From Zhengitettix transpicula (taxonomy: Eukaryota; Arthropoda; Insecta; Orthoptera; Tetrigidae): a stretch of 64,000 nt of DNA. Under the pieces are notes generated by a model, which saw only the letters and a program-made list of their open reading frames with translations, made no database searches and was not told the origin of the DNA. Shown here one piece after another: positions 44,927-57,944 of this stretch. The stretch covers positions 137,845,600-137,909,599 of the forward strand of contig CM073590.1 of the NCBI GenBank assembly GCA_037074705.1. The letters are read 5' to 3'. Made by a program: the position numbers and the translations under genes. Position 1 is the first letter of the stretch, and every line of letters starts with the position of its first letter.

Positions 44927-47900
44927 AAATTATTGAACCTGAAGGGATTCTAAAACTCGGATGTGGTATATTTGATATTTTGTTAATAAACAATTTTTTG
45001 ACTAAAGGCTATTTATTTATATCGCAATATTATTCAATATGGTGGTGATTAAATTGCAACCGATAGGTCTTGCAAAATATAATCAAATGTGACGTCACGC
45101 TGACCAAATACTCGAACTCAGACTGTGACGTTACTTCAAAACTCTCTAACTATTACGTCTTAAGCAATTTTAATTGAGTCATTAGCATGCATTAGAATTA
45201 TCTCGGTACTTGTCTATTTTGATAACGTAGGTCGTGGTTATATAACTATCATAAATTTTGGTGAATTTATTATTTATCCAGGAAGAAATCTCATTTTGCA
45301 ACTATCAGTACACGAAAGTAACATTCGTAATGAGGCGATTAATATGCCTAGCAACAGTTACTGAATACCTTGGCAAAGTTCCTGTATAAAAATAACGCGT
45401 AAACAGAATTGAAAGTCATCTGCAAGGTACCTCGCGGCTTTTGGAATTAGATCAACATTCCCGCTGTAAATCCAACAAGATATAAAACACAACAAGTTAC
45501 ATTCACCATTATATTGGAGAAACAAGTTAAGGACTATTAGGAAATCGAAACAACAGACTTGAGAATACTTAACATATTCTTGTAATAAAGAGATGGGGTA
45601 GATAATTGGGAATTTGCTGATCTCTGCGTTCACATTGACGAGATATTTCTCTTCAGAAATCGATTACATGTTTGAAACAAAGTTAAATGAAAGAAATAAT
45701 TCAATCTGATATTTAAAAACACTGTTACGTTTTTTGACCACCTTCCGAAAATTATGAATGAAATGTTAATTTTTATTTGAATTAATTTGAAATTTAAATA
45801 TTTTAGAAACAAGAAAGGTTTTGCTTTAATTTTTATAAAATATTTAATCAAGCTTTCGGAAGTAATAAGAAATGATAGTGATGTTTGTCGGAGAGAGTGT
45901 TCAGTCCCTTGCTCACGTTGAAGAGATTCCCCAAGTGTATTTATACCAGGAAGACGCTGACCCCATGGTCTTGGCCTCCGTCCACTTTAAGTCCTGGGAG
46001 ACCTTGCTCTTATCAACTGTAAAGTTTTGCCTGACCCTATAGAGTAACAGAGAAAAACATGCATTTTGAAATGGTATATCTACATTTATGGAGAATGTCC
46101 TTAGTTGAGCATTGCTTAACTTTTTCATTTTGTGCTCTTATATCCTACATTCAAGAAAATTTGTTTCCTATTCTTGGTGTTTTACGTAGTAACATACTTA
46201 ACGAGAAAATATCCTTCTGAACTTGATGCTTCTTATTTCTGTCTCTCTTCTTATTGAAACAAAGTAGGGATGTTCTCAAAAGTTTTCGTTGTTGTGATGT
46301 GACATTGTTAGCAATAACGTTCTTAAAGAAATAAAAAAATTATGTTATATTGTTCGGGAAATGTATTTCAGTATTGACGGAATACACATAATAGTTTATA
46401 AAACATGCTTCTTGACAAATATTAGTGTAATTAACAAAATGCGAGTAATAATTCTGTTGGAAACTATTCGTTAGGCGAACTGTTAGGTAAAGTTGTTTTA
46501 GAGAAATAGATTGAAAATAAGTCTTATTTATTGTTAAATTTGATTCAGGTTTTTTGTTTGAAATTAAATCTTACAAGAAATTACGAAAATGTTAAAAATA
46601 ATGAAATTTCAGCAACTCGTTTTTCTATATAAAGAATCTTATTATTCTTAACAGTGAAAGGATTCTTAACAATATTCTGCTGACTATACATCAACTAAAC
46701 TTAGAGCAAGCAACAAATTCGCTAAACGTGACTATATTCGAGAAAGGAGATTGCACGAGGAGATTGTCTTGGAGTTTCGTATGAATAATGTAGAGAATTT
46801 CACGACATGGTCAGTAGAAAACTTCCATTTGCTAAGGATTTACTTTATCAAGTTTTTCTAAGTTACTCAATAACTAAAGACTTGTTCGGTCAGTTATGAA
46901 TTTCAGAAATAAAACAAGGTAAAAAACGAAATTTATTTTTGAATAAAAAAATTTGAAAAAATTGTAGACGTTTCGATCAACTGTTGTGATCCTTGTTAGT
47001 ACTTGTTGGCAGACTTAAACCCTGTACATTGAAGGTACATACTTATCAGGGACAAGAATAGTAAGGTTTACACTAGATTTATGTTTATACAAGGTTTAGT
47101 CAAAATGTGTTGTTAGTTCTGGTGGTTTGATTTTTTTCAATTTTCTAGGTAGGCGAAGGAATACGGACGAAGAATTAAATTTGTATATGTCATGAGGATG
47201 CAGGTTGATGCAAAAATCAAACAATTCAATTTCATTATTTCCCATCTAAGGTAGGAATAACGTTTCATTAAAGTTTTGAATGTTTAATTAATATATGTAT
47301 GTGATAATATGTCGGTTAAATTTGTGACGTTGGATTTTATGTGACGAAATTATGTAATTTTTCATTAAATGCGTCTACTACTGTGACATTTTGCTATATT
47401 AAGCCTGGAAAGATTTTCTGCCTGGGGTGATTGTGTCCACATGTTTACATATACTGCACTGTTTTGAAATATGTCTGTAGATTTTTACAATAATTCTATA
47501 GATGAATTCTAAAATTGAATTAAGTGGCAAAAATAAATAATGCCGAACGTGCCTGTAAGGAAATATATCTACGGAGCATCCTGAAAGTAATAAAAACATA
47601 TATTTATTTACAGAGTACATTTAATTTTAATAAATGAATTATAAAAAAATATGAAAAAAATGACTATACGAGATATTATTTTAAAAAATAACAGCTAATA
47701 TAATATTTAGCAGTTCTCATAAATCTACTCGTAGGAGCTGTATAGTAGGCAGAATTATATCTGAGATAACATTAAAATTAGGGAAATCTCGGACAAGATG
47801 AATAGAACTTAGAACTTAACTGAACTGACCAAATTCGGAGACTTAACAAATAATTAACAATAGAGTAGAAAAATAACATATAATTAGTTTTTCTACGAAA

Positions 47901-47964
47901 ATACGAAGAAGGTAACTTTAGGAAATAACTTACAAATTTATATTCTCTTAAGGTATATACAATT
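44346..47964. other. AT-rich stretch with (TA)n
   Basis: (TA)n at 44884-44919. The interval 45900-46060 is less AT-rich, unassigned. ATTGTAGACGTTTCGATCAAC at 46961 is a stem-loop word of the kind seen in the foldback repeats (read on minus: GATCA-CAACAGT-TGATC then GAAACGTC). Confidence 0.4.
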
Positions 47965-48500
47965 CATAAATTACTTTCTACACACCTGAGGAATTTATTT
48001 CGTACTTTTTCAATACGATCAATAGAATTCTTACAATATTGATTCCAAACTACACTAACATGAACCAATACAATTATTTTAGCGTATTGAAATTCATAAA
48101 GTTTGTGATATTTCTGTAAAAAGGACCTTGTTTGCTAGTTACTACTTTGTGTATATGAGTATCAAAATTGATATTACTACCAAACTTTAGTCCTAAATCA
48201 GAGACAGTATCAACTTTAGTAACCGACTGGTATCTCAGTCATAATGTTTTACATTCAAAATATAATTTCAAAACATTTAAATAGTTTAATTCCATACAAT
48301 ATTTATTCCATCACTCTTGCAACTAAATTAAATTCTCTAAAAAAAAATTATAATCTATGTACTAAATAAATTCTGATATCTGCAAATGACAAGCATTTAC
48401 AATGTTTAAAATTTTTAATAATATTCCTTATAAAAGAGAATGATCATGTTAGGCCCAATATTGAATCCTTGATCCGATGTAGACGCAAATTCATTAGATG
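47965..48500 (-). mobile_element. LINE reverse transcriptase relic (jockey/CR1-like), multiply frameshifted
   Basis: Read 5' to 3' on minus: a DSILGL segment in the place of the GSxLGPLLF motif; LSFADIRIYLVHR in the place of the FADD catalytic motif (second Asp not preserved); VTKVDTVSDLGLKFGSN, INFDTHIHKVV, FYRNITNFMNF, LKxLY; and finally SVVWNQYCKNSIDRIE with KVRNKFLRCVESNL and a stop at 47965. The order and spacing match the RT palm and thumb of LINE ORF2. Stops and frame changes show it is dead. It is a different family from the 16.6-18.3 kb LINE. Confidence 0.7.
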
Positions 48501-49636
48501 CGCAGTTTAGAGAGAGATTGACAACAAAGTGCTATCTAAAAAAAGTACGTTTGAATGGTGAGCATTACTAAAATATTAATACGAATTTTAAACCTGCAAT
48601 TTTACGTCGAAATACGTAATTTTTACTTTCCACTTCCATCTTATCTTTCTGTGGATGTTGACAAATGGGAAATCCTTCACAGGAATATATTTCCAAAACT
48701 GAAGCAGATCCTCACTGTACTTTTCTTTTAATTTGGCGTTTGAAGTCTTTGTGACTTGCAGTTATTGCAGGGTTTAGCGAGGCATAGCAGCTTTTGTAAA
48801 TAGCGTGCCGGTATGCGTTTCTTTGATATTGACTCTGATGCGGAATACGTCTGTACGTGGGCTTATGAGCTGACGATTCTGATTAACGTGGATTTCAATA
48901 AGTATATTGGAAGGAAAGCTTAGAGTAAAAATCAAAAATTAAATTTAACGTTTTCTTCCGCAAATACTTTCTCAATTTGAGTTACTAGTGTAAGTATTTA
49001 CATGCGCTAAATTGACCTAATGTTAAATACTATGAGTTATAGCTCCAATAGATTGAAAAAAATGCATTGACAATTAGAAAGGTAATTTATAGTTCCAATA
49101 TGTTCCTGTTTATCAAAATATGGTTAAAATAGAACAAACAAATACGAAATTAGGGGTTTAAAACTTTTACTGCATCTAGTAACATATAGTGACGCCTATA
49201 AGTCTCAGATAGGCATTAAAGTAGTAATCTAGGATTGAGTTGGAGTTCTGTCAATAGTTGTTGTCTTTCTTGAAATTAAAAATGTTATTATTTTCTAAAA
49301 ATGATGTACCAAGTAAACAGTAAAGCTAATTCTGTTTGAAGTGAGACGAAGAAGATAGTTGCAATAATAATTTTTTTCGATAAACAAATATCATAAATTT
49401 GAACAATAATAAATGCATAAATATAATACATCAGAGGAGAGACTGAAATAATAATAGTAGTTAGATAACAGGAATAATTTCAATCCAAAATGATTATAAA
49501 TTTGAGCGTTATTAATACTTTAATCATAGGAATTTTAAGTGTTTAAAGATAAGACCATTGATTTTAAATATAGCCTGTTTTATTTCATATTAGCAAACTT
49601 TTTGGTCATAATGTTGCTGTTGGTTGGAAAACTAAT
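48501..49636. other. AT-rich stretch, nothing recognised
   Basis: No supportable feature up to the Helitron-like 5' end. Confidence 0.5.
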
Positions 49637-49656
49637 CTTATAAATAAAAAAGAGTG

Positions 49657-49735
49657 TATGTATGTTTGTATGTTTGTTTGTATGTTTGTATGTTTGTATG
49701 TTTGTATGTTTGTATGTTGGTATATTTGTATGTTC
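49657..49735. repeat. TATG/TTTG microsatellite at Helitron 5' side
   Basis: About 80 bp of TGTATGTTTG-type units, starting 20 bp inside the element. Such a microsatellite close to one end is common in Helitron-related non-autonomous elements. Confidence 0.9.
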
Positions 49736-49742
49736 GTTATAC

Positions 49743-50585
49743 AAATCTACACCGGTAGAGGAAATTTCACCAAATTTCGTACACATGTTCTTTACGACCA
49801 GGAAACAAACACTGTCGGGGTGAGACATGTCTACCACCCCCAGAAGCGGGGGTTCACGGGGGTTGAAATATTTAAACATGCTAAAACAGCCGATATTTTA
49901 GTCGGATAATAATTTTTAGGGGTCAAAGATATTTATAGTCTTTCCACTGATGATATCTGAATATAATTTTCAACCTCTACACCCTGGGAAAAGAGCACCC
50001 TTAGCGTTTGGGGTGGAGAATTCAAATCTACACCGCTGGAGCAAATTTCACCAAATTTCGTACACGTGTTCTTTGCGACCAGGAAACAAACACTGTCGGG
50101 GTGAGACGCGCCTACCACCCCCTGAAGCGGGGGTGGACGGGGGTTGAAATATTTGAACATGCTAAAACAGTCCATATTTCAGTCGGATAAATATTTTTAG
50201 GGGTCAAAGATATTTATAGTCTTTCCACTGATGATATCTGAATATAATTTTCAACCTCTACACCCTGGGGAAAGAGCACCCCTAGCGTTTGGGGTGGGGA
50301 GTACAAATCTACACCGCTGGAGCAAATTTCACCAAATTTCGTACACGGGTTCTTTGCGACCAGGAAAACAACACTGTCGGGGTGAGACGCGTCTACCAAC
50401 CCCAGAAGCGGGGGTGGACGGGGGTTGAAATACTTAAACATGCTAAAACAGCAGGTATTAGATTTGAATAAATATTTTCGGGGTCAAAGATATTGATTGT
50501 GTTTCTACCGATGTTATCTGAATATAATATTCATCTCCTATGCCCTGGGAAAAGGGCACATTTAGGGTTTGGGGTGGAGTTGCTT
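49743..50585 (+). repeat. 281-bp tandem array, first block (three units)
   Basis: The anchor AAATCTACACC occurs at 49743, 50024 and 50305, exactly 281 bp apart. Each unit has ATTTCACCAAATTTCGTACAC, CTGTCGGGGTGAGAC, a CCCC-GAAGCGGGGGT hairpin, ACATGCTAAAACAG, GTCAAAGATATTTATAG and CACTGATGATATCTGAATAT. Units 1 to 3 differ at few sites; unit 3 runs into diverged sequence. Overlapping open frames of 60-99 codons on both strands repeat with the period and are not genes. Confidence 0.9.
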
Positions 50586-51080
50586 TACAGAAAAATAACG
50601 CGAATACAACCGAGTTTGGAGTCAAATCGAAGGTTATGGATGTCAGTGAGTCTACTTCGGATAAATATTTTTAATTGCCCATTTAACCCAAAAGGGTGGG
50701 GGTTGGAAGGGATGATAAATAGTCAGTTCTTGCGCGTTCTTGGAGGAGAATTACGTGAATACTATTTCAACGGATGTTGTTGAAAATATAAATCCCTTTA
50801 GACATTAGTGGTGAGCTTGCTTAGGGCTGGGGGTGAGAATTGTCTATAGTTCTAAAACTGCCAAAATGTTATGTGTTTATGGGTAAACTAGATTGATAGT
50901 GTTTCTACCGATGTGATATAAGTAAAAATTCAACCCTTTCCACCACGGGAAAGTAGCAGATTTAGGGGTGGTGTTGTTCATACTATTTTAACCGATGTTG
51001 TTTCCATTAATAACGACGTTTATTCAAAAATAAAAGTGTACCAGAACCATTGCTTTTTATACTCTTTTAAAAAGACCCCC

Positions 51081-52129
51081 AGAAGCGGGTCGGGATTATC
51101 AGTAGAGTACTTTTAGGTGTTGGGTGGAGGAACGCTGCAACAAAATAACGCGAATACAACCCAGATTGGATTCAAATCCAAGGTTATGGATGTCGTCAAG
51201 TTCAATTATAGCATCTAATTGGCCATTTAGCCCCAAGGGGCGGGAGTGGATGGGATGGAAATTTTTTAACATGTTAAATCATCGATATTAGCGTGGAATA
51301 AATAAATCCTGGGACCATTGACGTTGATAGTATTTCGACCCATGTTGTTTGTAGGCATGATAGGGGTGGGGCTGGAGGGGATTTCCTTGAAAATAACAGG
51401 AAAACAACCGAGATTCGAGTCAAATCGAAGGTAATGGATGTCCCTGAATTTATTTATGACAATCTGGACAGCGCGCGGGTATCGGCTGGGTTGGGATAAG
51501 TTGACCGGCTGTTTTTTGCGTCGATTAAATATATTTCGGGATGAATTAGATTAATAAAATTTCCCTACATGTTCTCTGTGTATAATTTCAACCCCTTTCG
51601 GACTCATAAGGATGCACCCTTAAGGGTTGGCGTGGAAGTAGCATTAGATAAAAATAAACCAGAAACTATCAGGATTGTCACTGAGTTTAATAATGACATT
51701 AAACTTGACCGTTTAAGTCCCCGAAGCGGTAGTGGTCGGGGGTGAAAAATTTCAAACATGTTAAACGGTCGATATTTGCGATAATTATTTCCTGGGGTTA
51801 ATTACTTTCATAGTATTTATACCGATGTTGTTTGTGTATAATTTAACCCCTGTGTGGGGAGAAATCTTAGGGGTGGGGTGGAGGTACGTTAAATAAAATC
51901 CCGCAAAAACAACCGAGATTCGAGTCAATTCCGAGACTATGAATGTCGCTGAATCTAATTGTGACAACCTGGGTAACGCGACGGGTTTGGGAGGTGTTGG
52001 GCGGGGGAATAAATTTTCAGACAATGTAATCGGCCGATTTTTGGGTGGAATGCATTCTTTTTCATTATCGCATATTTGTGGGGGTGGTCATCTTCTAACA
52101 TGTAAAAACGGTCGATATATTTAGTCAAT
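51081..52129 (+). repeat. Higher-order repeat block B, copy 1
   Basis: Starts AGAAGCGGGTCGGGATTATC and ends CGATATATTTAGTCAAT. The same block recurs at 52738-53785 with an offset of 1656-1657 bp at both ends, so it was duplicated as a unit of about 1.05 kb inside the element. Confidence 0.88.
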
Positions 52130-52737
52130 TTATAGTCTTTCCACTGATGATATCTGAATATAATTTTCAACCTCTACACCCTGGGAAAAGAGCACCCTTA
52201 GCGTTTGGGGTGGAGAATTCAAATCTACACCGCTGGAGCAAATTTCACCAAATTTCGTACACGTGTTCTTTGCGACCAGGAAAACAACACTGTCGGGGTA
52301 TGACGCGCCTACCACCCCCAGAAGCGGGGTTGGACGGGGGTGGAAATATTTGAACATGCTAAAACAGTCGATATTTCAGTCGGATAAATATTTTTAGGGG
52401 TTAAAGATATTTATAGTGTTTCCACTGATGATATCTGAATATAATTTTCAACCTCTACACCCTGGGGAAAGAGCACCCCTAGCGTTTGGGGTGGAGAATA
52501 CAAATCTATACTGGTGGATCAAATTTCACCAAATTTCGTACACGTGTTCTTTGCGACCAGGAAACAAACACTGACGGGGTGAGACGCGTCTACCACCCCG
52601 AGGAGCGGGGGTGGATGGGGGTTGAAATATTTAAACATGCTAAAACAGTCGATATTTCAGTCGGTTAAATATTTAGGGGTCACAGATATTAACAGTGTTT
52701 CTACCGACTGTTGGGGTGAGACGCGTCTACCACCCCC
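52130..52737 (+). repeat. 281-bp array, second block (two units)
   Basis: The anchor AAATCTACACC/AAATCTATACT is at 52221 and 52502, again 281 bp apart. Separates the two copies of block B, so the higher-order unit is block B plus this array, about 1657 bp. Confidence 0.88.
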
Positions 52738-53785
52738 AGAAGCGGGTCGGGATTATCAGTAGAGCACTTTTAGGTGTTGGGTGGAGGAACGCTGCAATAA
52801 AATAACGAGAATACAACCGAGATTGGATTCAAATCCAAGGTTATGGATGTCGTCAAGTTCAATTATAGCATCTAATTGGCCATTTAGCCCCAAGGGGCGG
52901 GAGTGGATGGGATGGAAATTTTTTAACATGTTAAATCATCGATATTAGCGTGGAATAAATAAATCCTGGGACCATTGACGTTGATAGTATTTCGACCCAT
53001 GTTGTTTGTAGGCATGATAGGGGTGGGGCTGGAGGGGATTTCCTTGAAAATAACGGGAAAACAATCGAGATTCGAGTCAAATCGAAGGTAATGGATGTCC
53101 CTGAATTTATCTATGACAATCTGGACAACGCGCGGGTATCGGCTGGGTTTGGATGAGTTGATCGGCTGTTTTTTCGTCAATTAAATATATTTCGGGATGA
53201 ATTAGATTAATAAAATTTCCCTACATGTTCTCTGTGTATAATTTCAACCCCTTTCGGACTCGGAAGGGTGCACCCATAAGGGTTGGCGAGGAAGTAGCAT
53301 TAGATAAAAATAAACCAGAAACTATCAGGATTGTCACTGAGTTTAATTATGACATTAAACTTGACCGTTTAAGTCCCCGAAGCGGAGTGGTTGGGGGTGA
53401 AAAATTTCAATCATGTTAAACGGTCGATATTTGCGTTAATTATTTCCTGGGGTTAATTACTTTCATAGTATTTATACCGATGTTGTTTGTGTATAATTTA
53501 ACCCCTGTGAGGGGAGCTAGCTTAGGGGTGGGGTGGAGGTACGTTAAATAAAAACCCGCAAAAACAACCCGATATTCGAATGAATTCCGAGACTATGAAT
53601 GTCGCTGAATCTAACTGTGACAACCTGGTTAACGCGACGTGTTTGTGAGGTGTTGGGCGGGGGAATAAATTTTCAGACAATGTAATCGGCTGATTTTTGC
53701 GTGGAATACATTCTTTTTCATTATCGCATATTTGTGGGTGTGGACATCTTCTAACATGTAAAAACGGTCGATATATTTAGTCAAT
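52738..53785 (+). repeat. Higher-order repeat block B, copy 2
   Basis: Near-identical to 51081-52129 with scattered changes (for example GGGAGTGGATGG kept, AACGGGAAAACAATCG against AACAGGAAAACAACCG). After it the element continues into its unique 3' end and terminal hairpin. Confidence 0.88.
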
Positions 53786-53937
53786 GACTTCATCCCCCTT
53801 CGGCATTGGAGGTGAGCACATTTAGGGATAGGGTTCGAGGAGCTTTACAGAAAAATAGCGCAAAAGTAACCAAAATTTAAGTCTTATGGATGGTTATAGA
53901 TAAATGACATCCCGGGCAACGCCGGGCACCCAGCTAG

Positions 53938-56249
53938 TATTTAATAAGAACGTAAAGAAGATAACCACTTCTCCGATTTGCCAGAACGAGTTTTATCGAT
54001 GGAAAACGTTTTATTTTTAGGAATTCTGACGAACATTTTAGTCGATATTAGCTAATTTCAACTAGTGGAGGTGAAATTATAGAATACTGCAGAATTATAA
54101 ACGAATAAGAATGGGATGTATCCGGTTTCAAAGAATGAAACTGAAATATTTATTGAAAGATTAGGACCGGTCTAAAACTGATTCATATTTTATTAGTAAA
54201 CATAACTATAAAGTTTCGGCATAAAGAGATAAATATTCCAGTTTTCCAGGCTTAATCACGAACTACCAAAAAATGTGTCAATTATTCTGAACTTTAAAAC
54301 CAGACACAATTAAAACGACACGTAATAATATTTATTGTATTGTTCATAATAAAAAAAACTATGACAGTTTTGTTTTGAAAAAATAGCATTAGTCCAAATT
54401 TTTTTGTCAACTTGACTGTTTAAAGTTCAAACACCTATTACAAGAACATATTGTATAATTTAAAGATTACATAGACTTATAACATTTTCCGTCTTCTCTA
54501 TATGATTATTATTTAACATTCAGCCATAGAAATTAATTTACCGGACTCTAAAACAGGTTTATTTCTACGTTTTATGACATACAATCATGCAAAACAAGTT
54601 ATTTGTTCCTGTATTAGCTATATGGATATCTGTTTTATCTTTGGCAGCGTCTGTCACATCTACTCTTTTTATATAGTTGGATTTTATTAAGCGGGTAATA
54701 GAGTCTTTTCTGGTCCGATATTTTGAAAATGTGTGGTTTTTGCAACTTTCTGGTTTGTTCTCCTAAAACGCGTTATTTTATACTTTCTGCTTTACTAGTA
54801 CTAACTCGTTCTAGAAGCAAATCGTGAATAATTTCCCAGCGAAACTGTTTGACCGACATTTCTTCTAACGTTGAAATACGTCAATCTTGGTTCTCTTGGT
54901 AATTAATCTCATTCACTTCTTGATTTTAGCAAGTTTTTGGGGTGCTTACAAAATATTTTAACTCGATAGACCAATGTTTATATTTTAAATATGTGATATA
55001 CTATAGATTTCTGAAGCTAGAAGTTCGACTGTCAACCGCGGAAACAAGCCTGTAGGACATAAAATGACGCCAAAAGATTTATATTTGTGCTGCAGGGTAG
55101 CATATGTCGAGTGATTGAAATCAAAAAGAATATCATCGCGTCAAACAGGTTTTCTTGTAAAATAAAAATTAAAAAGTTCCAAAATAAATACAATTACTCT
55201 CCAATATAAATATTCCACGTGTTCCAAAACTGTCGGAAAAAAATCAGAAGAATTTTGAACAAGCTTTATTTCAATATCACGTTTTCTTACCACAACAAGC
55301 TACGCGAAACACTGATGAACGAAAGGTTTCGCAAATATGCCCGATAAAACCGGAGTTATAACTCCCTTCCATGAGAAAGTAGAACCACATGCTGTACATA
55401 AGAGTAGTAGGAAGAAAGGTTTCCATCACAGTAACTGGACATAGAGTGCACCGGTAAAAAAATCGGAACACAAAATCTAACTTGGGTGAATAAGTATAGG
55501 GCAACAGTCACAGATTTATCTTTAAAAAATTTAGAATTCAGTGTACCTAAAACAGCCCTACAAAAATAAAATTCAGAGAAGCAGTTATTAGGAACTTAGC
55601 ACTATCACAGCCAAGTATCGCAAACCCTTGCATTTAGAATTCATTATCAACCTCTAGTTGAAGACAACTACTCAGTCCGTGACTCAGAACAGACAGGACG
55701 CTATATATTTACAGTTCGTTGCTTTAATCAACTGATTATTATAATAATATCGCAGGATCATACCATCCTGTCATTCGGATGAGGAAAGCCGTAGACAGCC
55801 GTGTCTCTAGGCTGGACTACACCGAGTACGTCTGAACTCACGCTCTTTATTCTCTGGAGATGAACAAAGGTATTACTTTTAGAAACGTAAGACTCTATAT
55901 TCAACCTTAATTCAATATTCTCCTTTTATTATACGTCAAAAAACACATCCGTATAGGTATAGGTAAAGAGGCCTGTGGCTGTACATCCCGTTCATAATAA
56001 TATAATAAATGTTTTTAAAATATTAATAGCGAAACGTGAGCTTCTCTCTAACGGCATTTCCAGCTTGACAATAAAACTCCATCATCTCCCAGCTCATACG
56101 ACTGATACTATTTTATCTTTGATACGGTAGTTGCCGCGTATTCATAATCCTTGCTGCTTCTGTGATTACATACATTTTTTAAAAAAAGTTCAGGTTAATC
56201 ATCGGCTAGATTTTGACTATTTTTGAACTACAACATTAGTTAAACAGCA
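53938..56249. other. AT-rich stretch, nothing recognised
   Basis: A less AT-rich piece at 55740-55870 is unassigned. No coding signal I trust. Confidence 0.5.
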
Positions 56250-56520
56250 GAGTAAGAGACAAAATCAAGTGATAAAATAAACACGACACAACGTTTTTGC
56301 AATCGTTTTGGTTATCGCCAGATAATTTAAAAACGCAAGTGCCGTAAGAACGACACACCGCACAAATCATATGACGAACTTAAACTTAAGGTGCGTCGTA
56401 TTTTTTTTATCTTGTCTTTTAAGTTCGTCACTTGGTTTGAGTGGTTTGTTGTTCTTACGGACTTTGCATTTCTTGAATCATTTGACGTAAGCAATAAGGA
56501 TTCCAGTTATTTATTTTATT
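56250..56520. repeat. Foldback D (GAAACGTTGTG family, diverged)
   Basis: The left side GACAAAATCAAGTGATAAAA, TAAACACGACACAACGTTTT and TGCAATCGTTTTGG parallels the termini of the 12.0 and 37.4 kb repeats. The inner arms GTAAGAACGACACACCGCACAA, ATGACGAACTTAA pair with TTAAGTTCGTCA and GTGGTTTGTTGTTCTTAC. On the right are TTGACGTAAGCAATAAGGATTCC and TTATTTATTTTATTA. Confidence 0.65.
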
Positions 56521-57944
56521 ATTGGGATATTTATTTATGTATTTAGTATACTTTTAACACAGGGGTTTTATATTTCAAATTACGAGTTTGGTTTTAAAAT
56601 GGTTTGTTGTTATTAGTTTCATAAATGATATATCTTAAACATAATTAGTGAGTTATTTCATATTTTCACGCCCAAAACAACTAATCTATAATTAGTTTAA
56701 TAGTAGACTGTATAAAATCATTGATGAGAGTTCCCGTAAAATCGCCATCTCGCAAATTAAACAAACAATTAGTTATCGAAGTTGTTCTAAAGAGTAATAA
56801 TGTAGAACGTTAGGCTAACAATTAAGGACACCTGATGGACGTAATTTTATCTTACACTTCTCCAGTAAATTCAGAGACGAATTTCTAAATTTACCCGATT
56901 ATTCAAGAAAGTTAACTTCAAACAGATTATAAATAGTAGTTTCAAAATTTTCTTTTAATGGTATAATTAAACACCTAAATAAATACAATAAAAAATTATT
57001 GTAGAAGCTCTTGGAGAAAGCCTCCGATTATACTTTGCTTCTTTAGGGGTTCATTGCTCCCTCCGTTACTTACCTGACACGTTTGACCTTATAAGTTATT
57101 TCAGGGTCCCTGTATTTGATGAAAAATTAGAAGGGTTTCTGGAAACCTCTCTAAGATTAATGCCTTCATTATATTTCTTACTTCCGTAAATCTTTGTTGA
57201 TTCCGCGTTCTTACTACGTTTCCTGTGATATTTTAGTTCTGTTTCTATCAGGTAGCGCAATCCTACGTCATAATACCTGCGTTATTAAAACCTCACAGAC
57301 GGTATTATTTTCTATTTTGATCAGAATAAAATATTTTGTAAATATTTTTTCAATATTAGAGGGTGAAGTAAGTATCCACTTTACACGTCAGATCAAAAGT
57401 TACAAAAGTAAACTTATTATATTTATGTATTTTTATTAATAAAAATAGGGATTAATGATGAATAATTCACTAAAATTATTGCCATGAATAATTTGCTTAA
57501 TTATACCGCAAATCGTCAATATTTTAATCAATTACGTACATTTCTCTAAATGCTGCTACGTTGCCAACGATGATGAATTAACCTTACTAATATATATCGT
57601 TACCTGAACATATTTAACTTTCAACGTACGTTACTCATGGAGTAGTCGGTAAATTTTTCAGGTTAAAAACCTTTTTGTAGTCCGTCCAGTTCACTGAATT
57701 AATTCTACTTTTTCGCTGTAAGTTAATTTATACGGCATGGTGCTGCGTTTGTCTCTCTACTGTTTATTCAAGCTTTCCAAAACAGTGAGCTATTTATTTA
57801 TATAGTTAACGTACGGCCGGAGTCACCTGAAGCCCTACATCAACATTTGACGAATTACTGCTTCTGCAATTACTATCAACTTATTGAGAATTCTAATGAT
57901 ATTTGTAAATACGATATTAAAAAAGTTAATATCAGGATATGATT
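56521..57944. other. AT-rich stretch, nothing recognised
   Basis: No supportable feature. Confidence 0.5.

Larger units (their letters stand above)
49637..53937 (+). mobile_element. Non-autonomous Helitron-like element, 4.3 kb, complete ends
   Basis: Begins TCTTATAAATAAAAAAGAG after an A (49636) and ends with hairpin CCCGG-GCAACG-CCGGG (53911-53926), a 7-nt gap, then CTAG (53934-53937) followed by T. A|TC...hairpin...CTAG|T is the canonical Helitron layout, with insertion between A and T and no target duplication. A TATG/TTTG microsatellite follows the 5' end. There is no Rep or helicase coding sequence: all open frames inside are repeats of the tandem units. The interior is a mosaic of diverged copies of one theme (GATGTTGTTTGTGTATAATT, CAACCCC, TTAGGGGTGGGGTGGAGG, ACAACCGAGATTCGAGTC, ATGTCGCTGA). 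It was presumably mobilised in trans by an autonomous Helitron. Confidence 0.85.

Noticed and set aside
49658..50471. Overlapping 60-99 codon frames on both strands in the 281-bp array
   Set aside because: They repeat with the 281-bp period and appear in three frames at once, a by-product of a GC-richer tandem repeat.
49743..52760. Regularly spaced direct repeats as a CRISPR-like array
   Set aside because: Units are 281 bp with no short repeat/spacer structure, and the context is eukaryotic transposon DNA.
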